NCBI GenBank assembly: GCA_029891345.1
Contig: CM056994.1
Location: 227,160,991-227,224,990 of the forward strand
DNA: 64,000 nucleotides
Source: Dryococelus australis
Taxonomy: Eukaryota; Arthropoda; Insecta; Phasmatodea; Phasmatidae
Reading direction: 5' to 3'
In this document: in pieces, positions 22,943 to 36,078 of the stretch
Position numbering within the stretch: position 1 is the stretch's first letter
Layout: each line of letters starts with the position of its first letter
Made by a program: the position numbers and the translations under genes
The notes under the pieces: model-generated
The model's database searches: none
Told to the model about the DNA's origin: nothing
The model's input: the letters and a program-made list of their open reading frames with translations, nothing else

Positions 22943-25900
22943 AAAAATGTATATAATAGTCATGTATGTAAAATATATATAAGCAAAACGAATTTTCCGC
23001 CACACTTGATGGTAATCGGTCAACTGTGGTAATTCCTAAGATATGATGTAAGATAATAACAGTTGGTTTCTGTGGCAAAAGCTTCCAAAATTGCAGACGG
23101 TTTAAGCTATTACTAAGTATATTTAGTGAACATGTTTGGTACTTCAGCACACCATGTTTGAATCAAAGTTTCTTATAAGTACCAGTTATGGGACATATAG
23201 GCCTAACACTACAAGAACAACGCCTCCGTTGAAAATAAAGGACTTCTTTCAACAAAATTTTTACACGGGCTTCCATAGAAGAGTAGGTAGTTACTAATAT
23301 ATTATATAAAAGTTTAAACTTATTGCGACATTTTCCAACATGGAAAAGTTATGATTGTATCAATTAGTTTTTGTATACACACTAAAAAATGACAGCATTC
23401 AATTCAGGATTAAAATGGGTTTATTATTACATACAGTAAATATAAAACGTAAAACAGAGTTGTAACGAAGCAGCCATTTGAAAATGTGTAACTTGTAGAT
23501 TCAAAATTATTTAATTAATACTCTATGTAATAGTACTATTGGCATATTAATTTGTCGGTATTAGTTTGCTTAATTTCTGAAATATAATATTATGATGATA
23601 TGAAAATCAATATTATAGATTGCGCTGTATTTACAAAAATTACGAATAACATCAACACGCAAATAAGTTTAATGGTTTCCTAGGAATTACCAGCAAACAA
23701 AGTATGGTTGAAAGAAGTTTAATTAATTGGTAGTCATGGCGTAAGTACGCAAATATTTATATGGTCAGCAGTTTTGAAATCTGATATGAAAAATTAAATG
23801 GTATTGCTAAAATTTTACATAGGAGAGTTATTTCGTTGCTGGTAATTGTGGACACATGAAGCTGTGAATATCCTTTTAACATGCTCGGGATACGCTTTGC
23901 AGGAATACAAGATTTCGTTGAACCTAGTACAACTTTTCGATACGTGTAGCATACCAAACTTAGTAGCCTACTTAGATGCGGATCATTTTAAAAAATGTGT
24001 GTAAATTAAGTGTTCTTGATAACATGGTAACTAGCATTATTTTATGTAAATTTGGCTGCAAACATTAGAATAGTTGTCAATATATAATGGAAGAGTTTTA
24101 TTTAACGCGTAGTGCCATCTTTCAAAATGACAATCGAAAGAGGCTGTTAGCGTATTTAATCATCGAGATACTAGAGGTACACCGAGTTGGTTTTAAATTT
24201 ATTAAATGGTCCGGTGATATACCATTTTAACATAAAACATTTACATGGCAGTCATTTTAAAAATAAGAGCCCGATGTAACTATTTGAGTGATTCTCAAGA
24301 TATGATGCTATAGCTTTATTTTTTGGGGGGAATCCTTCAAATCGTCTGACGAGAGAGGTTGTTAGTCAGCTTATTTAATGCTTGCATTAGTGCTAACAGT
24401 ACCTACTATATTTAAATATAATCACTATTTCAGTATACATGGCATTCAAACCTATAACATTTGTATGGACGCCATTCTTAAAATAAGAGATTTTTATAAT
24501 TCAATTATGTATGTTTCGGGTGGGTTACAACTCTACTTGTAAGCCATATTTGGTAGGAATGGGTTGAGGGGGTCCCGTTAGAGCTTTTTTTCATGGGCCC
24601 TTACTTACAAAATGTAGACCAATTAGGATAAGGGTTTCGGGATTTATGGCTGACAGTGACTATCAAAGTACTAGATTTGATTCAAATTTGTTGAATAATT
24701 CCTCAGATATGAACTACTATACAATATTAAGAAATAGTAGACTTTTTGAAAATGTGCATTTAGCATGGTTGAATATAAAAGTCGTGTGTCCTTAGTACGT
24801 ATTGTTAAGTGTACTAAATTTGGTGAAAATCAGTGAACGCCTTCAAAATACTGCGGTTTTATGGAAGGGATGGTTAAGTAAAAATGTCAGATTTTCAGGA
24901 GAGGACAAATTAAGTGTAGAGTACTTGCAAGATAATGTGATCTCTTATTTCATTCTGTAACAACACTTTCTATAATTTGTTCTTCTGGCATACCTCGGTT
25001 TTCCTTTGTAGCAACCACCAATGTTTACCTGTTCCTAAACATAACTCAAATTGACTAATGTTTGACTATATCCTCTCTTTTGTAACACCACATAATTTTT
25101 CTGCTCGCAGGCGGTTGGTAAGGAAGTGATGCCCTTGGGTACACCGACACACTACAGACAGGAAGCGTATCTTTACTTCGGAAAGCATGCCAAACGCCGT
25201 CTTCAAAAGCAAACCTTGGGTGATAAAATTTTGAATATGTTTTATAAAATGAAAGCTCTTTGTCATGAATTACCACTACCAGGTTTAATCACAAGAACTT
25301 ATAAACCGTGGGACATTCATCATGAAAAAGACATAATCGTAAACAGCCAATTGAAAATGCAAATATAAGGGTCACGTTAATAGTTTCATAGATATTTGCA
25401 AATCAATAAGACGTCATAAATCATAAATATTAGTTTGACATTTCACTTAACAGTACAGGTACGGGCATAACTACTGTATTTTAGAGCAGATTTTAATGGC
25501 AATAAGAGTCATCTAAAGGAGGTGAAATATGTATATAATTATATATTTAAAAAGTTACTTATTACAACAAAATTGACAAATTTGTTCTCAAAAGAACAAT
25601 GCTCTTTTTTGACAAGTATTTTTTAATCACTAGTGGCTTCCACGTGAGTGTGTGTGCAAATATGTGTATGTGTGTTCACATACATACTACAAGTATGTGT
25701 GTTGTGATGTATCATAAAATTGTGAGTTATAGGTTGTATGAATAAATGTATATTGTATTGGGCATGCGTACTGTGTTCCCCCTTAATGATTACTAACATG
25801 TATGTGCACAACAAGACAAAACTTGTGGAACAGTGGGATTTCGACCCACACCACCAGACAAAAAGACAACTTATTTTGCGTACGTACTCCTGCAGGACCT

Positions 25901-28900
25901 AGCAATACTGAATACTATCACCTTCTCATACCCTATACTCATGTTTAGAATGGAGGTGTTGGCAATTAAAAACCAGTTGATTAGCATAACCAAACAGTCA
26001 TTTGTACCAACTATGGAAAACAAATGCCTGACTACTCTAATGCTCAGGAACAGCTGCTGATGAAGTAGAACACTCACCTCGTCGATATTTCTAAGGCAAG
26101 ATAAAAACAGTATTTGCCTGAGAGTTAAAATTCTTATTCAACATAAACACTAGTAGAAAAATAAATTTATTTTTCCATTTAGCAAAGAAGGGAAGAGTTG
26201 CATGTCTTCTCTTACAAGGACATAACGCACGATTGTTATGTTTCAGCTCTTGTCCATTTATGTCACTTTCAATTTGATTCATGTACTAAATTAATATGTG
26301 CTGAAACGAAACTAAAGTAGAAGACCCTGAATGGCAATGAGTAATAAAACATTTACTGAAAAAATAGCTGCCGTTAGGTACTTAGGTACTGTACTTCATA
26401 CTCTTATGCGTTACGTGCAACATTACTGAAAATGTTTTTAGTTTCTAATGCAAATTAAAGTAAGCAGTTCCTAAATTTCACCGCTTTAGTACAAAATTTT
26501 AGTAAAAACTTATATCCCTGGCTTGCTTTACTCGGTGAGACACCTGACTTCTTAACGTGTCATTTGTGGTTAAAAATAGCTGAAGCCTATGCTATCGACA
26601 CCTTGCCAACATGGCGTCGGGATAAATGTTCTATAAGATTTTCCATAGCGGACTGTACTGGGATATTGAAAATGCAATGTACCAATATTCTCAGATGTGC
26701 TGTGACGTTGATCTCGTGGGAAAAACCACTTATTTGTAGAAAGCGGGAAAGGTGCTGTCTTCGGGTGGCTGCAGGCTCCAATACAGAGTAGGGGGTTCTT
26801 ATACGTGGTTTACTTTCTCACGGACGTAGCGTCATCTAAAACTAGCAGCCCCTAAACAGCTGCAACGCGGAAGGGCTTACTATCACTCACATATTCGCGG
26901 ATATCATTAATACTGCTAGTGCTAACTGTAGAAACTAAACACCCTAACAAAACCATATTAAAATGCCTAAGCTACGTCCACTCCGGACGAGCATCCTGAC
27001 CTGTGGCTGTACTGGAGGAAAGATGGTGGCAGAGAAAGCATTCTTCCTAACTGTCTGGACCAGGCTACCCTATGCTAGTCTCTCCAGCCAATGGGAGTGC
27101 AGGGTTCGAACCTGCCAGCAAGCCGGAAGACTTACTATTTAAAACCCCTGAAAACGACTCACACCAACGGCCTAACTTAAAACTACAATACAGTATACGG
27201 TCTCGAAACTGAAACAAGATACATTAAATTCCTTGAATCAGTAACAAAATGTCAGACCAAAATAAAAATAAATAAATAAACACACAAAGATAAAATCTAC
27301 CAAATTAACTCATTTAAACATTAAGTATTACCATCAATACAGCTGAGATTAAAAATCCTTCCACCTTTAAAAAATATATATAATAAAAACAAAATATGCC
27401 CAAAATAGCAACAATTACACGTGTCAAATAATTACGTGACAAAATATGAAAAGAATTCATAAATTGAGCATACAATTAAGAAGACGTGAAAAAAGACATT
27501 ACAGTGTGTATTTGTATGTATAATTTGTGTATTGTTCTGTCAGTAGAAAATAAATGTACAGAACGTAGTCTGTATAGCTTAATTCCTAATATTAATTCAT
27601 TGCCTTCGGCATCATATTCTGGCGTCTGTTAATTATTTCAGTTAATTACCTGCCACTATTGCTAAATTAATGCTGACGAATATTACTGACGTGAATAATC
27701 TGAGAAGTACATAACTTAAGTACACAAAAAAATACAACATGTTAAAAATATACCAATTTATTTATTAACATTATTATTTTATTTCGTAGTCATTACAGGG
27801 AATGACAACAATATAATGAGGCCCAAATGCAATTTTTATAAATGTATTTTTTTTGTACTAAATTAACTGAAATAATTAACAGAGACCAGAACATGAGTGT
27901 GAAAACAATGAACTAAAATTAGGATGTAAACTATGTAGACTACGTTATGTACATTTATTTTCTTCTGACAGAACTGTATACAAATTATACATATAAATAC
28001 ACGCACTTACTTGCCGTATGTATGTTAACACAGACACAGATTTGAAAACACACACGTGGAAACCACTAGTGATTTTACAAATTTATTTTAAAAAGATCCT
28101 TCCTTTTTCGAGAAAAAAAAAAGTATGAATTTTGTTGCGGCAAGCAAATTTTTTTTTTAAATTTCTACCTTTTACTTCCGGATTGGATACACATAATATG
28201 GATTTTTGACGTGCGGTAATGAATAAGTGGGGATGCGCTCAGTAATTACTGATGTTATCTATCACAAGATACAGAGAAAGGAATAACATAACCAAGCGCC
28301 GTTAAGGCAGATTGTTGCAGCACATTCCATTCTCTACCCGGTTGCGGTAATTGTGCGGCAATAGAGAGAGAGAGAGAGAAAGGCATGGGCGATCGTTTCA
28401 AATATCTTGTCTCAGGAACTGGTCCGTGTGCCAGTGACTGGAGTTCATGCTGCTGTAGAAGTGTGTACCTGCACTGGCGCTCTTGCTTAACATTTACAGC
28501 AGTAATGCCTTTAGCTTAACTTGGAAACGTTCTTGGGGAGTCGAGGAACATTAAAAACGTTTACGATATCAAATTTAAAAGTTTCAAATAAAGACTCTTG
28601 GACATTACTAACAGAATAAATTTTAAACACTGAATAAATTATGACCTCTGAAAACTTGCGTACGCAAAGAACTAAATAAAAATAGCTCCCAAATTCAATG
28701 AGGCAACGTTGTATGACAATGTTCACATTTAATTATAGCTGATTACAACTGGGAATTCTGAGTTACGTACACGAATAGCGATTAAAGGCGCTATATATGA
28801 TAATCACGCATATCGTCATTTCAGTATAAAGTTAACATAATGTCACTCAATGTATTACGAACTGCTCGCTTTGCCCGAAGAAAATTTTATTCACTTAATA

Positions 28901-29081
28901 GTCTGATTTCACAACATTTCGCATTAGATATAAGGCATATTATTTTTCTATCATGGTCGTCCTCATAAACGTTCGGTGCATATTACGTAGGCTTCTTTAA
29001 GAAGCTGTCGTGAGACGATTTGTATTCATCAGAAATAAAGTGTGCAACTTGGGCGAAATTAGCAACTTTTGTGCCCACAAG
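22943..29081. other. Long AT-rich stretch without recognisable genes
   Basis: No host exon recognised. 24040-24620 shows loosely repeated modules (GCCATCTTTCAAAATGAC, GCAGTCATTTTAAAAATAAG, CGCCATTCTTAAAATAAGAG) suggesting an old internally repetitive element. A 25126-25368 frame follows an acceptor-like CTGCTCGCAG but matches nothing I know. tRNA-like or B-box-like traces occur near 26530 (CTCGGTGAGACACCTGACTT) and 27103 (GGGTTCGAACCTGCC). Short GT-rich and GA microsatellites lie at about 25645-25705 and 28365-28380. Confidence 0.45.
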
Positions 29082-29217
29082 CATTTCCATATCATAAGTT
29101 GGTAGTATAAGAAGTTCAATACTTCCAGTCTTGTCAGCTGTGAAGAAATCGCTGATAAAAGACAATGAGCCGATGTACATGCTTGATCGTATTCCTTGTG
29201 CTCTTGCTTGTAGGCAT
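29082..29217. repeat. Direct repeat partner of 34708-34845
   Basis: TTTCCATATCATAAGTTGGT and the following 115 bases recur in the same orientation at 34708-34845, with small indels. The two copies flank the inverted duplication between them. An 82-codon minus frame here (28983-29231) is broken in the second copy, so it is probably not a conserved gene. Confidence 0.7.
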
Positions 29218-30396
29218 ACGCCCTGTTTCATAAAACAACAGTTCTACAAATTACAAGAGAACTCACTTGTAACTTGTAAAAAAAATTACAGTTGCTGTTT
29301 CATAATAATAGTGTGCGTATGCCGAAGCTGGGACAATATATTTTAAATGGGGAGATGTGCGGCTTCAGTTGAGAGCTACCTACTGATGATCGCCTAGGAC
29401 GAGGTCGAGTAGTTTTCGGCTCGACTCGGGATTGCTGGCTTACTCGAAGGAGATCAGCGGTTACGTCCAATAACCTATGTATGTTTCTAGTAGCCATATT
29501 ACTTATATAGCCATAGGGTAGGCCAGATCGAATATCTGTATTAATTATACTACTTTAAAAATAACTTTTTTCATCTTGCAGAGCACCTACGTATAAAATG
29601 CACACAATGTACATTTTTTTGCAAACTATAACTATCTGATTTATTAAGACAATTTTTTTTTAAACTCAGTGTAACTTACAGTTACATTTTTAAAAAGATT
29701 TAGAATTAAGCGAATTTTAACATTTGTATGTGCATCGAATTTTGCGACACCATGCAGGAGTATTTCTCCCCATCTCTCTTTCCCACTCTCTTTCTTTCAG
29801 CTTCTCAATTCACGCCAGTTTATCATCAAATCTACATATTTTACTTCAACAATTTTAATTCATTAAGTTGCCTTTTTAAATTCATGACGATAAATAGTGC
29901 GGCTTTTATAAGTAATGATTGTTTACTTAACTTAAAACCGACTATCTCTCTGCCTCGAGTCGTGTTGTAAGCATAGTGTGGTTCCCAAAGGTCCGTCTGC
30001 CGAGACATACACGCCCAACATAAAAAAAACCGAAAGGAAAGCACTACCAAATTAAAAAAAACATAACAGTTTTAATAGAAAACTTTATCTTTTTCAAGTT
30101 TCAGATCTGCACGTATTAACACCTGAAAAGTAATTTACATGCATTTACACCATAGTCAGCTAAATGCCACTTACAACCTTTGCTCCGTAAAATCAACACC
30201 ATCGATTATTATTTTTAATCCAGAGGCGAGATAAAGTGTAATATGCAAATGCTTTAGTATTATCACTTCCGTGTATATGCAAACTGAGAAAGTACATGAA
30301 CAATAAAGTTTATTTCTCTTACCCTATTATTCCATACCAGCTTTCCCTATGTTTGTTTAGGTATAAGTGAAATGCGTGATACTTTATTTTTCCCCT

Positions 30397-31944
30397 TGTA
30401 ACGTAACGTGTTCCCTAATATTATCAGGGATGTGCGTGTTACATAAAATTATAGTGTTTGAGGTGTATATGTGAAATGAGTAGGTTATTAGTATATGCAG
30501 CTAATTTAGAAAAAACTGGAATATTCCCTTAATATGTGTAGAGCGTACTTAGCATTTACACAAAATTGACATAAATTTGGATCACAACACTCAAAACAAC
30601 ATAAGATATGCCATGTGACAGGATCACCGCAGTAAGAATAGCACTCCTCCAGTACTCCCTCTTTCTCAAACTTACCATTTGAGGGCGTCACTAAATGCCT
30701 GTTAGTTGCTGGTGGGACATAACATAACAGGATAAATCACTGAAGTAAAAAGGATTTCTGCTATTCTACTGATAGAAATTATACTCTCTTTAAAAATCTT
30801 AATTATCTTAAATTTATTAAAATAATGAAATATCTCAGACAAACGACTCAAATTCCTTATGATGAAATCGAAATATTCATGCTTCAAATTGTATATAATT
30901 ATGAAATGGTTATAGAGTGAGAGAAATATGTACATTAAAGTGGCAGTACTGACATAGCCTAGCCCAGTGATTGACGCAATTTTAATTAACTTTCACAAAA
31001 ATAATATTCTTCATTAATAATATTATAAAGCCTCACTCCAATGTTTATTGGGAGCATGAGGTAATTATCAACAGGGTATGCGTAGGCATAGTTTATAAGT
31101 GAAAATTATACGATTTTCCAAAATGGCGTATTTGGCTGGCTTCGTTCTCAAAATTAATCTCAGTTATCGTTCTAATCTGTCCAAACTGATATAAATTATA
31201 CCGTATTACTCACAAATAATATTCAGACGCGGTCGAATCTGGAAGTTTCTCGCAGTTGGAGGTCGCTAGTTCGATCCCGATGTCTTCCCTAATCAGGTTC
31301 ACGGACCTGGGTAGGCGCTCATATAGTCTTTAATGCGTCACTCGAAACTCGCGGGTGGCGAACTAAAACTACAATACCTATCACGTAAAAAAAGCGCGAG
31401 CAGACTATATTCTTCTTTTCTTCCAATATCGGCTTCACCTTCCAGCAGTCTGCTGTTCCATGAACGGGACTCGAACCAAAAATTCCTAACAAATATGCCA
31501 AATTCTACCGGGCCCCACGACACACGTCGCAGCCCACCTAGCGATAGAAGCAAAAGCAAGATGTCTAGACTCCTTCACTTACAGCTTAAACTGACGCTTA
31601 CCTCAACGGCCAATCACGGGGCGGTTACCTCAACGAGGCTGACGTCACCTCGTTGCCGTAGCAACCATCAACATATGGCTTTCAGACTTAAGGCCACGTG
31701 TCATAAATAAATAATCACACAAAATGGAAATACTTATAAGTTACAGATTGCAGAAAATATAATAGATATCAACATAACTTGCAAAAACCAATATTCTGAT
31801 TAATAGTCGAATGAGAAATAATATTTAAATATGCAACATATAAATCATATGCAATTAACTAAAAATATTACTTGGTGATAATGATCTGCATATCAAAGAG
31901 TATATCGTGGTGCGCATAATAAACACAAAAACACAGACGTTACA
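30397..31944. mobile_element. Insertion within the left arm
   Basis: Absent from the right arm. The insert begins TGTAACGT and ends ACGTTACA (8-bp inverted ends), flanked by CCCCT and CCCTA where the uninterrupted arm reads CCCTTA. This suggests a DNA-transposon-like insertion with a roughly 5-bp duplication. A SINE-like head lies inside. No transposase was recognised. Confidence 0.5.
31205..31320 (+). repeat. tRNA-derived SINE head
   Basis: GGTCGCTAGTTCGATCCCGA is a strong B box, preceded by an A-box-like GCGGTCGAATCTGGAAG. It lies within the 30397-31944 insertion. A second, opposed B-box-like motif (GGGACTCGAACC on the plus strand) occurs near 31466. Confidence 0.5.
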
Positions 31945-32514
31945 CCCTACACTAGTAAAGGTTATAAATATAAGTACATATTTCAGAGTTTGTCGTGTTT
32001 TATGAAGGGCAAAATATATTTGTTTTAAGGACACTACAGAGTATAGCGTAACCAATAATTATCGTAACTGATACTTTTCCAAAACTTGTTATTTCAACTT
32101 CGAGCCTTTCTCTCTCTTTATCTTTCTCTGGGCACAAGCAGCAGTAGGAAGCCGGCATCCAGGGCATCGAAGGCCATCTCCTCAGGTGTGTGATGTCTGT
32201 TCAGCATAACATGATCATGCTTACATGCATGCATGCACACTCACAACCTTCAGTTATAATATAAGCCTGACTGCTACAGTTTCCAACATTTCTAGCTTGT
32301 GTGCACCAATGGTGTCACGTAACTAACATCCACACGTGAGCGAGCTGTATAGTTTAAAATAACGAACCATAACGGTAGCCACGAAGACCAGGAAAGGGAA
32401 GACGATCTCGCATTAGACGAACTATGAAACCTGGCAACTTTAATCGCCTTACATATTCGCAGAACCTGAGATGTCACGAGCAAGCAATGTGACTTCATCA
32501 TAAATATTTTTTCC

Positions 32515-33920
32515 ATCGGTGCATTCAAGCTAGAAATGTTGGAAACTGTAGCAGTCGGGTTAACATTATAACTGAAAGTTGTGAGTGTGCGTGCGTGCAT
32601 GTTCGCATGGTCATTTTATGCTGAACTGACATCACACAGCCGAGGAGCTGACCTTCGATACCCTGGATACCAGTTCGCTACTGCAGCTTGTGTCCAGAGA
32701 AAGAGAAAGACTCAAATAAGTTTTGGAAAATACATCAGTTACAATGGTTAAACTTGGTTATGCCATAGTGTCCTTAAAATAAATAATATGTTTTCCTCTT
32801 CATAAAACACGACAAACTCTAAAATATATACGTGTATTTATAACCTTTACTTGTATAAGGGAAAAATAAAGTACCACCCATCTCGCTTATAACTTAATAA
32901 ACACATGGAAAGCTAACATGGAAGAATGGGGTAAGAGAAGTAAACTTTATCATTAATCTACTTTCTCAGTGTACATATACACGGAAGTGCAATTCGAAAG
33001 CATTTGCATATGACTCTTTATCTCGCCTCTAGATTAAAAATAGTAATCGATGGTGTTACTTTTATGGGACAATGGTAGCTAGAGCCATTTTCACTGCCTG
33101 TGGTGTAAATATATGGTCATTTTTTTCAGGTACAGATGTGAAACTTGAGGAAAAAAATATTCTCCATTGTAACTATTAAGGATATTTTAGTTTTTTAATG
33201 TTGGGTATGTATGTCTTGGCAGACGGACCTTTGGGAACCACACTATGCTTACAGCACGACTCGTGGCAGAGAGGTGGTTGGTTATAAGTTAAGTAGACAA
33301 TCTTTACTAATAAAAATGCACACAATTTAATGTTATGAATTAAAAAAGGCAACTAGATGATTTAAAATTATTAAAGTAAAATATGTAGATTTGACGGTAA
33401 ACTGGCGTGAATTGAAAAGCTGAATGAATGTGAGAGGGAAGAGAGAGGGGCGAAATAGTCCTACATAGTTTCGCAAAAGTCGATGCTCCTATTAATTTCA
33501 AAGATAGCTTAATTCTTATTTTTTTTTAAATTTACCTGTTGATTAAATTAAGTTTTTTAAAGAACAATTGCCTTAATAAACCCGATCATTATAGTTAGCA
33601 AAAAATTTACACCATATGCATTTTATGCATAGGTGTTGTGCCAGATGAGAATATCATTTTTAAAGCAGTATTTTAAATACAGATATTCGATTTGGCATAC
33701 TCTGTGGCTATAGAAGTAATATGACTACTAGAAACATACATAGATTATTGGACGTAACCGCTGAAGTCCTTCGCGTAGGCCAGCAATCCCGAGTCGAGCC
33801 GAAGAATACCAACCTCATCCTAGCCGATCCTCAGTACGTGGCTCTCAGCAGCAGCTGCAGCCGCTCACTCCCCACTTAAAATACATTGTCCCAGCGTCGG
33901 AATACGTACACTACTCATGT
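32515..33920 (-). repeat. Right arm of the inverted duplication
   Basis: Reverse-complement partner of the left arm. The centre (32313-32514) is about 200 bp of unpaired sequence. Pairing runs nearly continuously to about 33915 (CCCAGCGTCGGAATACGTAC opposite GTGCGTATGCCGAAGCTGGG near 29312). By eye the arms are clearly diverged, so it is old. Confidence 0.85.
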
Positions 33921-34700
33921 AGCTACAAATCAACCATTGTTTACTAGAGGTTAAAATGTACAAGTTACAAGTAATTTTTACAAGTCGAAAGGTGTTTTTG
34001 TTTCCCAAAAATGATTGTATGAACACACTTGTAAATATGACTTTATTTTGTACAAGCCTCCCTACCCCACCCTTAATAGGTATACTTATTTAAAAGTTCG
34101 AATAAGCTAATAATTGAGTGTTATTTAAACAGAGGCGGTTTTATTTATAATTTATGTTACCATACATGTTTATAATTTCAACTATAGTATTTACAGTTAT
34201 TATTACTACGTTTTCTGATTCAGAAGGGGAACACAACTTGAATTTCCTGGTTAGAAGAAAAATGTTCGGGGGAGAAAGAGTTATGTTTTATTATGATTAT
34301 AACAAATTAATTCAATAAGAGTTGAAGAATTGCTGGCGTAAATATCACCTTTGTTAGGACGCCAAACCAATCACTCTTGCCAAAATGACTATCGAAATTG
34401 AAGTCATAGAGTTATTTTATTTCATTTCTTTACTTTTCGTTCTCATGTTTCCATATGAGAATCCTTCTAACAAAACCAAACTAGATAAACGAACAAACAT
34501 TGCCAAAACAAGCACACGACAATAACTGAAAAAGAACCAGAATAAATAATATTGACATTCGACTTTTAAACTTGATTACAAGGTATACAATTGTTACAAG
34601 TAGAAAGTTTTTCTTCCAGGAACACTAACAATTTTGACTTGTAAAGATTATACTTGTAACTTGTAACATGTAACTGGTAGACTTGTAATTTTATGAAATC
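33920..34700. mobile_element. Candidate element with ACTTGTAA-rich ends
   Basis: Near the left side is TACAAGTTACAAGTAATTTT, then TTACAAGTC. Near the right side is the inverse, ACTTGTAACTTGTAACATG, then ACTTGTAATTTTATGAAAT. A much smaller relative with the same motifs (TACAAATTACAAG, ACTTGTAACTTGTA) and CTGTTTCATAA ends sits at 29222-29306. Suggests a TIR element and a short derivative. Boundaries are approximate. Confidence 0.45.
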
Positions 34701-34707
34701 AGCTGTT

Positions 34708-34845
34708 AAGAGTTTCCATATCATAAGTTGGTAGTGGAAGAAGTTCCAATATTTCCAGCCTTGTCAGTTGTGAAGAAATTGCTGATAACAGTCAATAACT
34801 CGGTGTGCATGCTTGGACGTATATTTTATGCTCTTGTTTGTAGAC
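34708..34845. repeat. Direct repeat partner of 29082-29217
   Basis: TTTCCATATCATAAGTTGGT through TTATGCTCTTGTTTGTAGAC is in direct, not inverted, orientation to its partner, so it lies outside the inverted duplication proper. Confidence 0.7.
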
Positions 34846-35834
34846 AATGTGTCTACTTACAAGTATTAAATTTTGCTTCAGCATTAAGGCTTGTTTCTTT
34901 TTATAAACAATCATATTCACATAATCTTAAAGTATGAAATGCTAATGTTTAACTGATAGCACTTAAAATTTTGGTTGTTTACTTTGAATTACCGCAAAAT
35001 CTCGGTTAAAAGGGAAGAAAACCGTAATAAAGTACAGGAATTGAATATGTGTAGGTATATTCAATGGTACAGTGAAATTCTGTTTAATAATCACGTTCCC
35101 ATAAGAAGGAAAACATTCAGCGATTGTGTTGAGCATAATAAGGATGGCATTTTTGGAATCGTTTCCTTTTACATATCATTGAGAAACTTCGTATCGAGAT
35201 ACGAAGGTAGGAAACAAGAGAATTTGTTTCTTTATCTGCTCATTAAATGCTGCTTGATTTAACATATAAAACGTCTATCTCAATTTCTTTTTAAACCAAA
35301 TTGCGGAATTTTGTTTTCGTCCCCACCCATTTAAATATAGTCGCATGCAGGATTATTGAGACGTAAGTGAGAATGAAAATCAACCTACGGGGTCGTACAG
35401 GGCCTATGTAAAATATTCACAAATTGTCAACTCTTAATTGGTTATATGTCGGAAGGTAAGATGTTTTATTTTCTTCTCGAAAAAACAATCAAACAGTGCA
35501 TAACATAGGATGATAGTAGTTTGCACAGAGCATCTGAATCAACGTGAAGAAACTAGAACCCAAGTTTGCGTTATTCAGAATTGAATATTAAATAAAATAA
35601 AGTTTATTATTAAACGCAGGTATTTCAGCTATCGTTGTGTTGTGTAAGACGATCTGAACGAATTGCTTGGATGATCATGACTAAGAATTTGTACCTAGCC
35701 AGATGGAACATACTCCATGGCTGTTTTTATTAGTTCGCTCAGTGGGAGTGTAGTCGAAATTAGACAAACGAGAGCCGTGACCACTTCACAAAAGTTTCTG
35801 ATTCACCTCCGTGACGCATTTCTTTTGCACTTGC
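34846..35834. other. No recognisable feature
   Basis: Contains a 95-codon plus-strand frame (34975-35262) rich in charged and aromatic residues, with no recognised family and no splice or promoter context. Confidence 0.45.
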
Positions 35835-36078
35835 TATAGGCTATGTACGGTAAAGTGAGCACTTTTCGAAGCCCTCTCATTTTGTATAATAGTCAATAAA
35901 TATATATTTTTTTGTAGCTGGGAGACGTTAAGTTTCGAGTCCAATGAAATATATACACTATGTTTATTAATTATATAGCAATATTTATTTCAAAAAGTGT
36001 TGGAAAGATAAAACATGGCTGATAGGAAACAAATCACTATGGCCTCAAAAGTGCTCACTTTACCGTGAACAGCCTACA
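35835..36078. mobile_element. Short-class MITE copy 7
   Basis: Starts TATAGGCTATGTACGGTAAA and ends CTTTACCGTGAACAGCCTAC. Its interior matches copy 6 in order and orientation. Complete. Confidence 0.88.

Larger units (their letters stand above)
29270..32312 (+). repeat. Left arm of a large decayed inverted duplication
   Basis: Segments 29310-30396 and 31945-32312 are reverse-complement counterparts of the right arm (32515-33920). For example GTGGTTCCCAAAGGTCCGTC near 29979 pairs with GACGGACCTTTGGGAACCAC near 33223, and CAGTTTCCAACATTTCTAGC near 32277 pairs with GCTAGAAATGTTGGAAACTG near 32529. A 1.5-kb insertion interrupts this arm. Confidence 0.85.

Noticed and set aside
25126..25368. 80-codon plus frame after an acceptor-like CTGCTCGCAG
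   Set aside because: No recognisable domain, an equally open frame on the opposite strand, and no donor or promoter context.
28983..29231. 82-codon minus-strand frame that looks protein-like
   Set aside because: The related sequence at 34708-34845 breaks the frame with a stop and shift, and no family is recognisable. More likely repeat sequence.
31205..31320. Possible tRNA gene with strong B box
   Set aside because: No acceptor-stem pairing at tRNA spacing, and other SINE heads in the window look alike.
34975..35262. 95-codon plus frame
   Set aside because: Charged and aromatic composition but no recognisable motif, splice context or second copy. Treated as chance.
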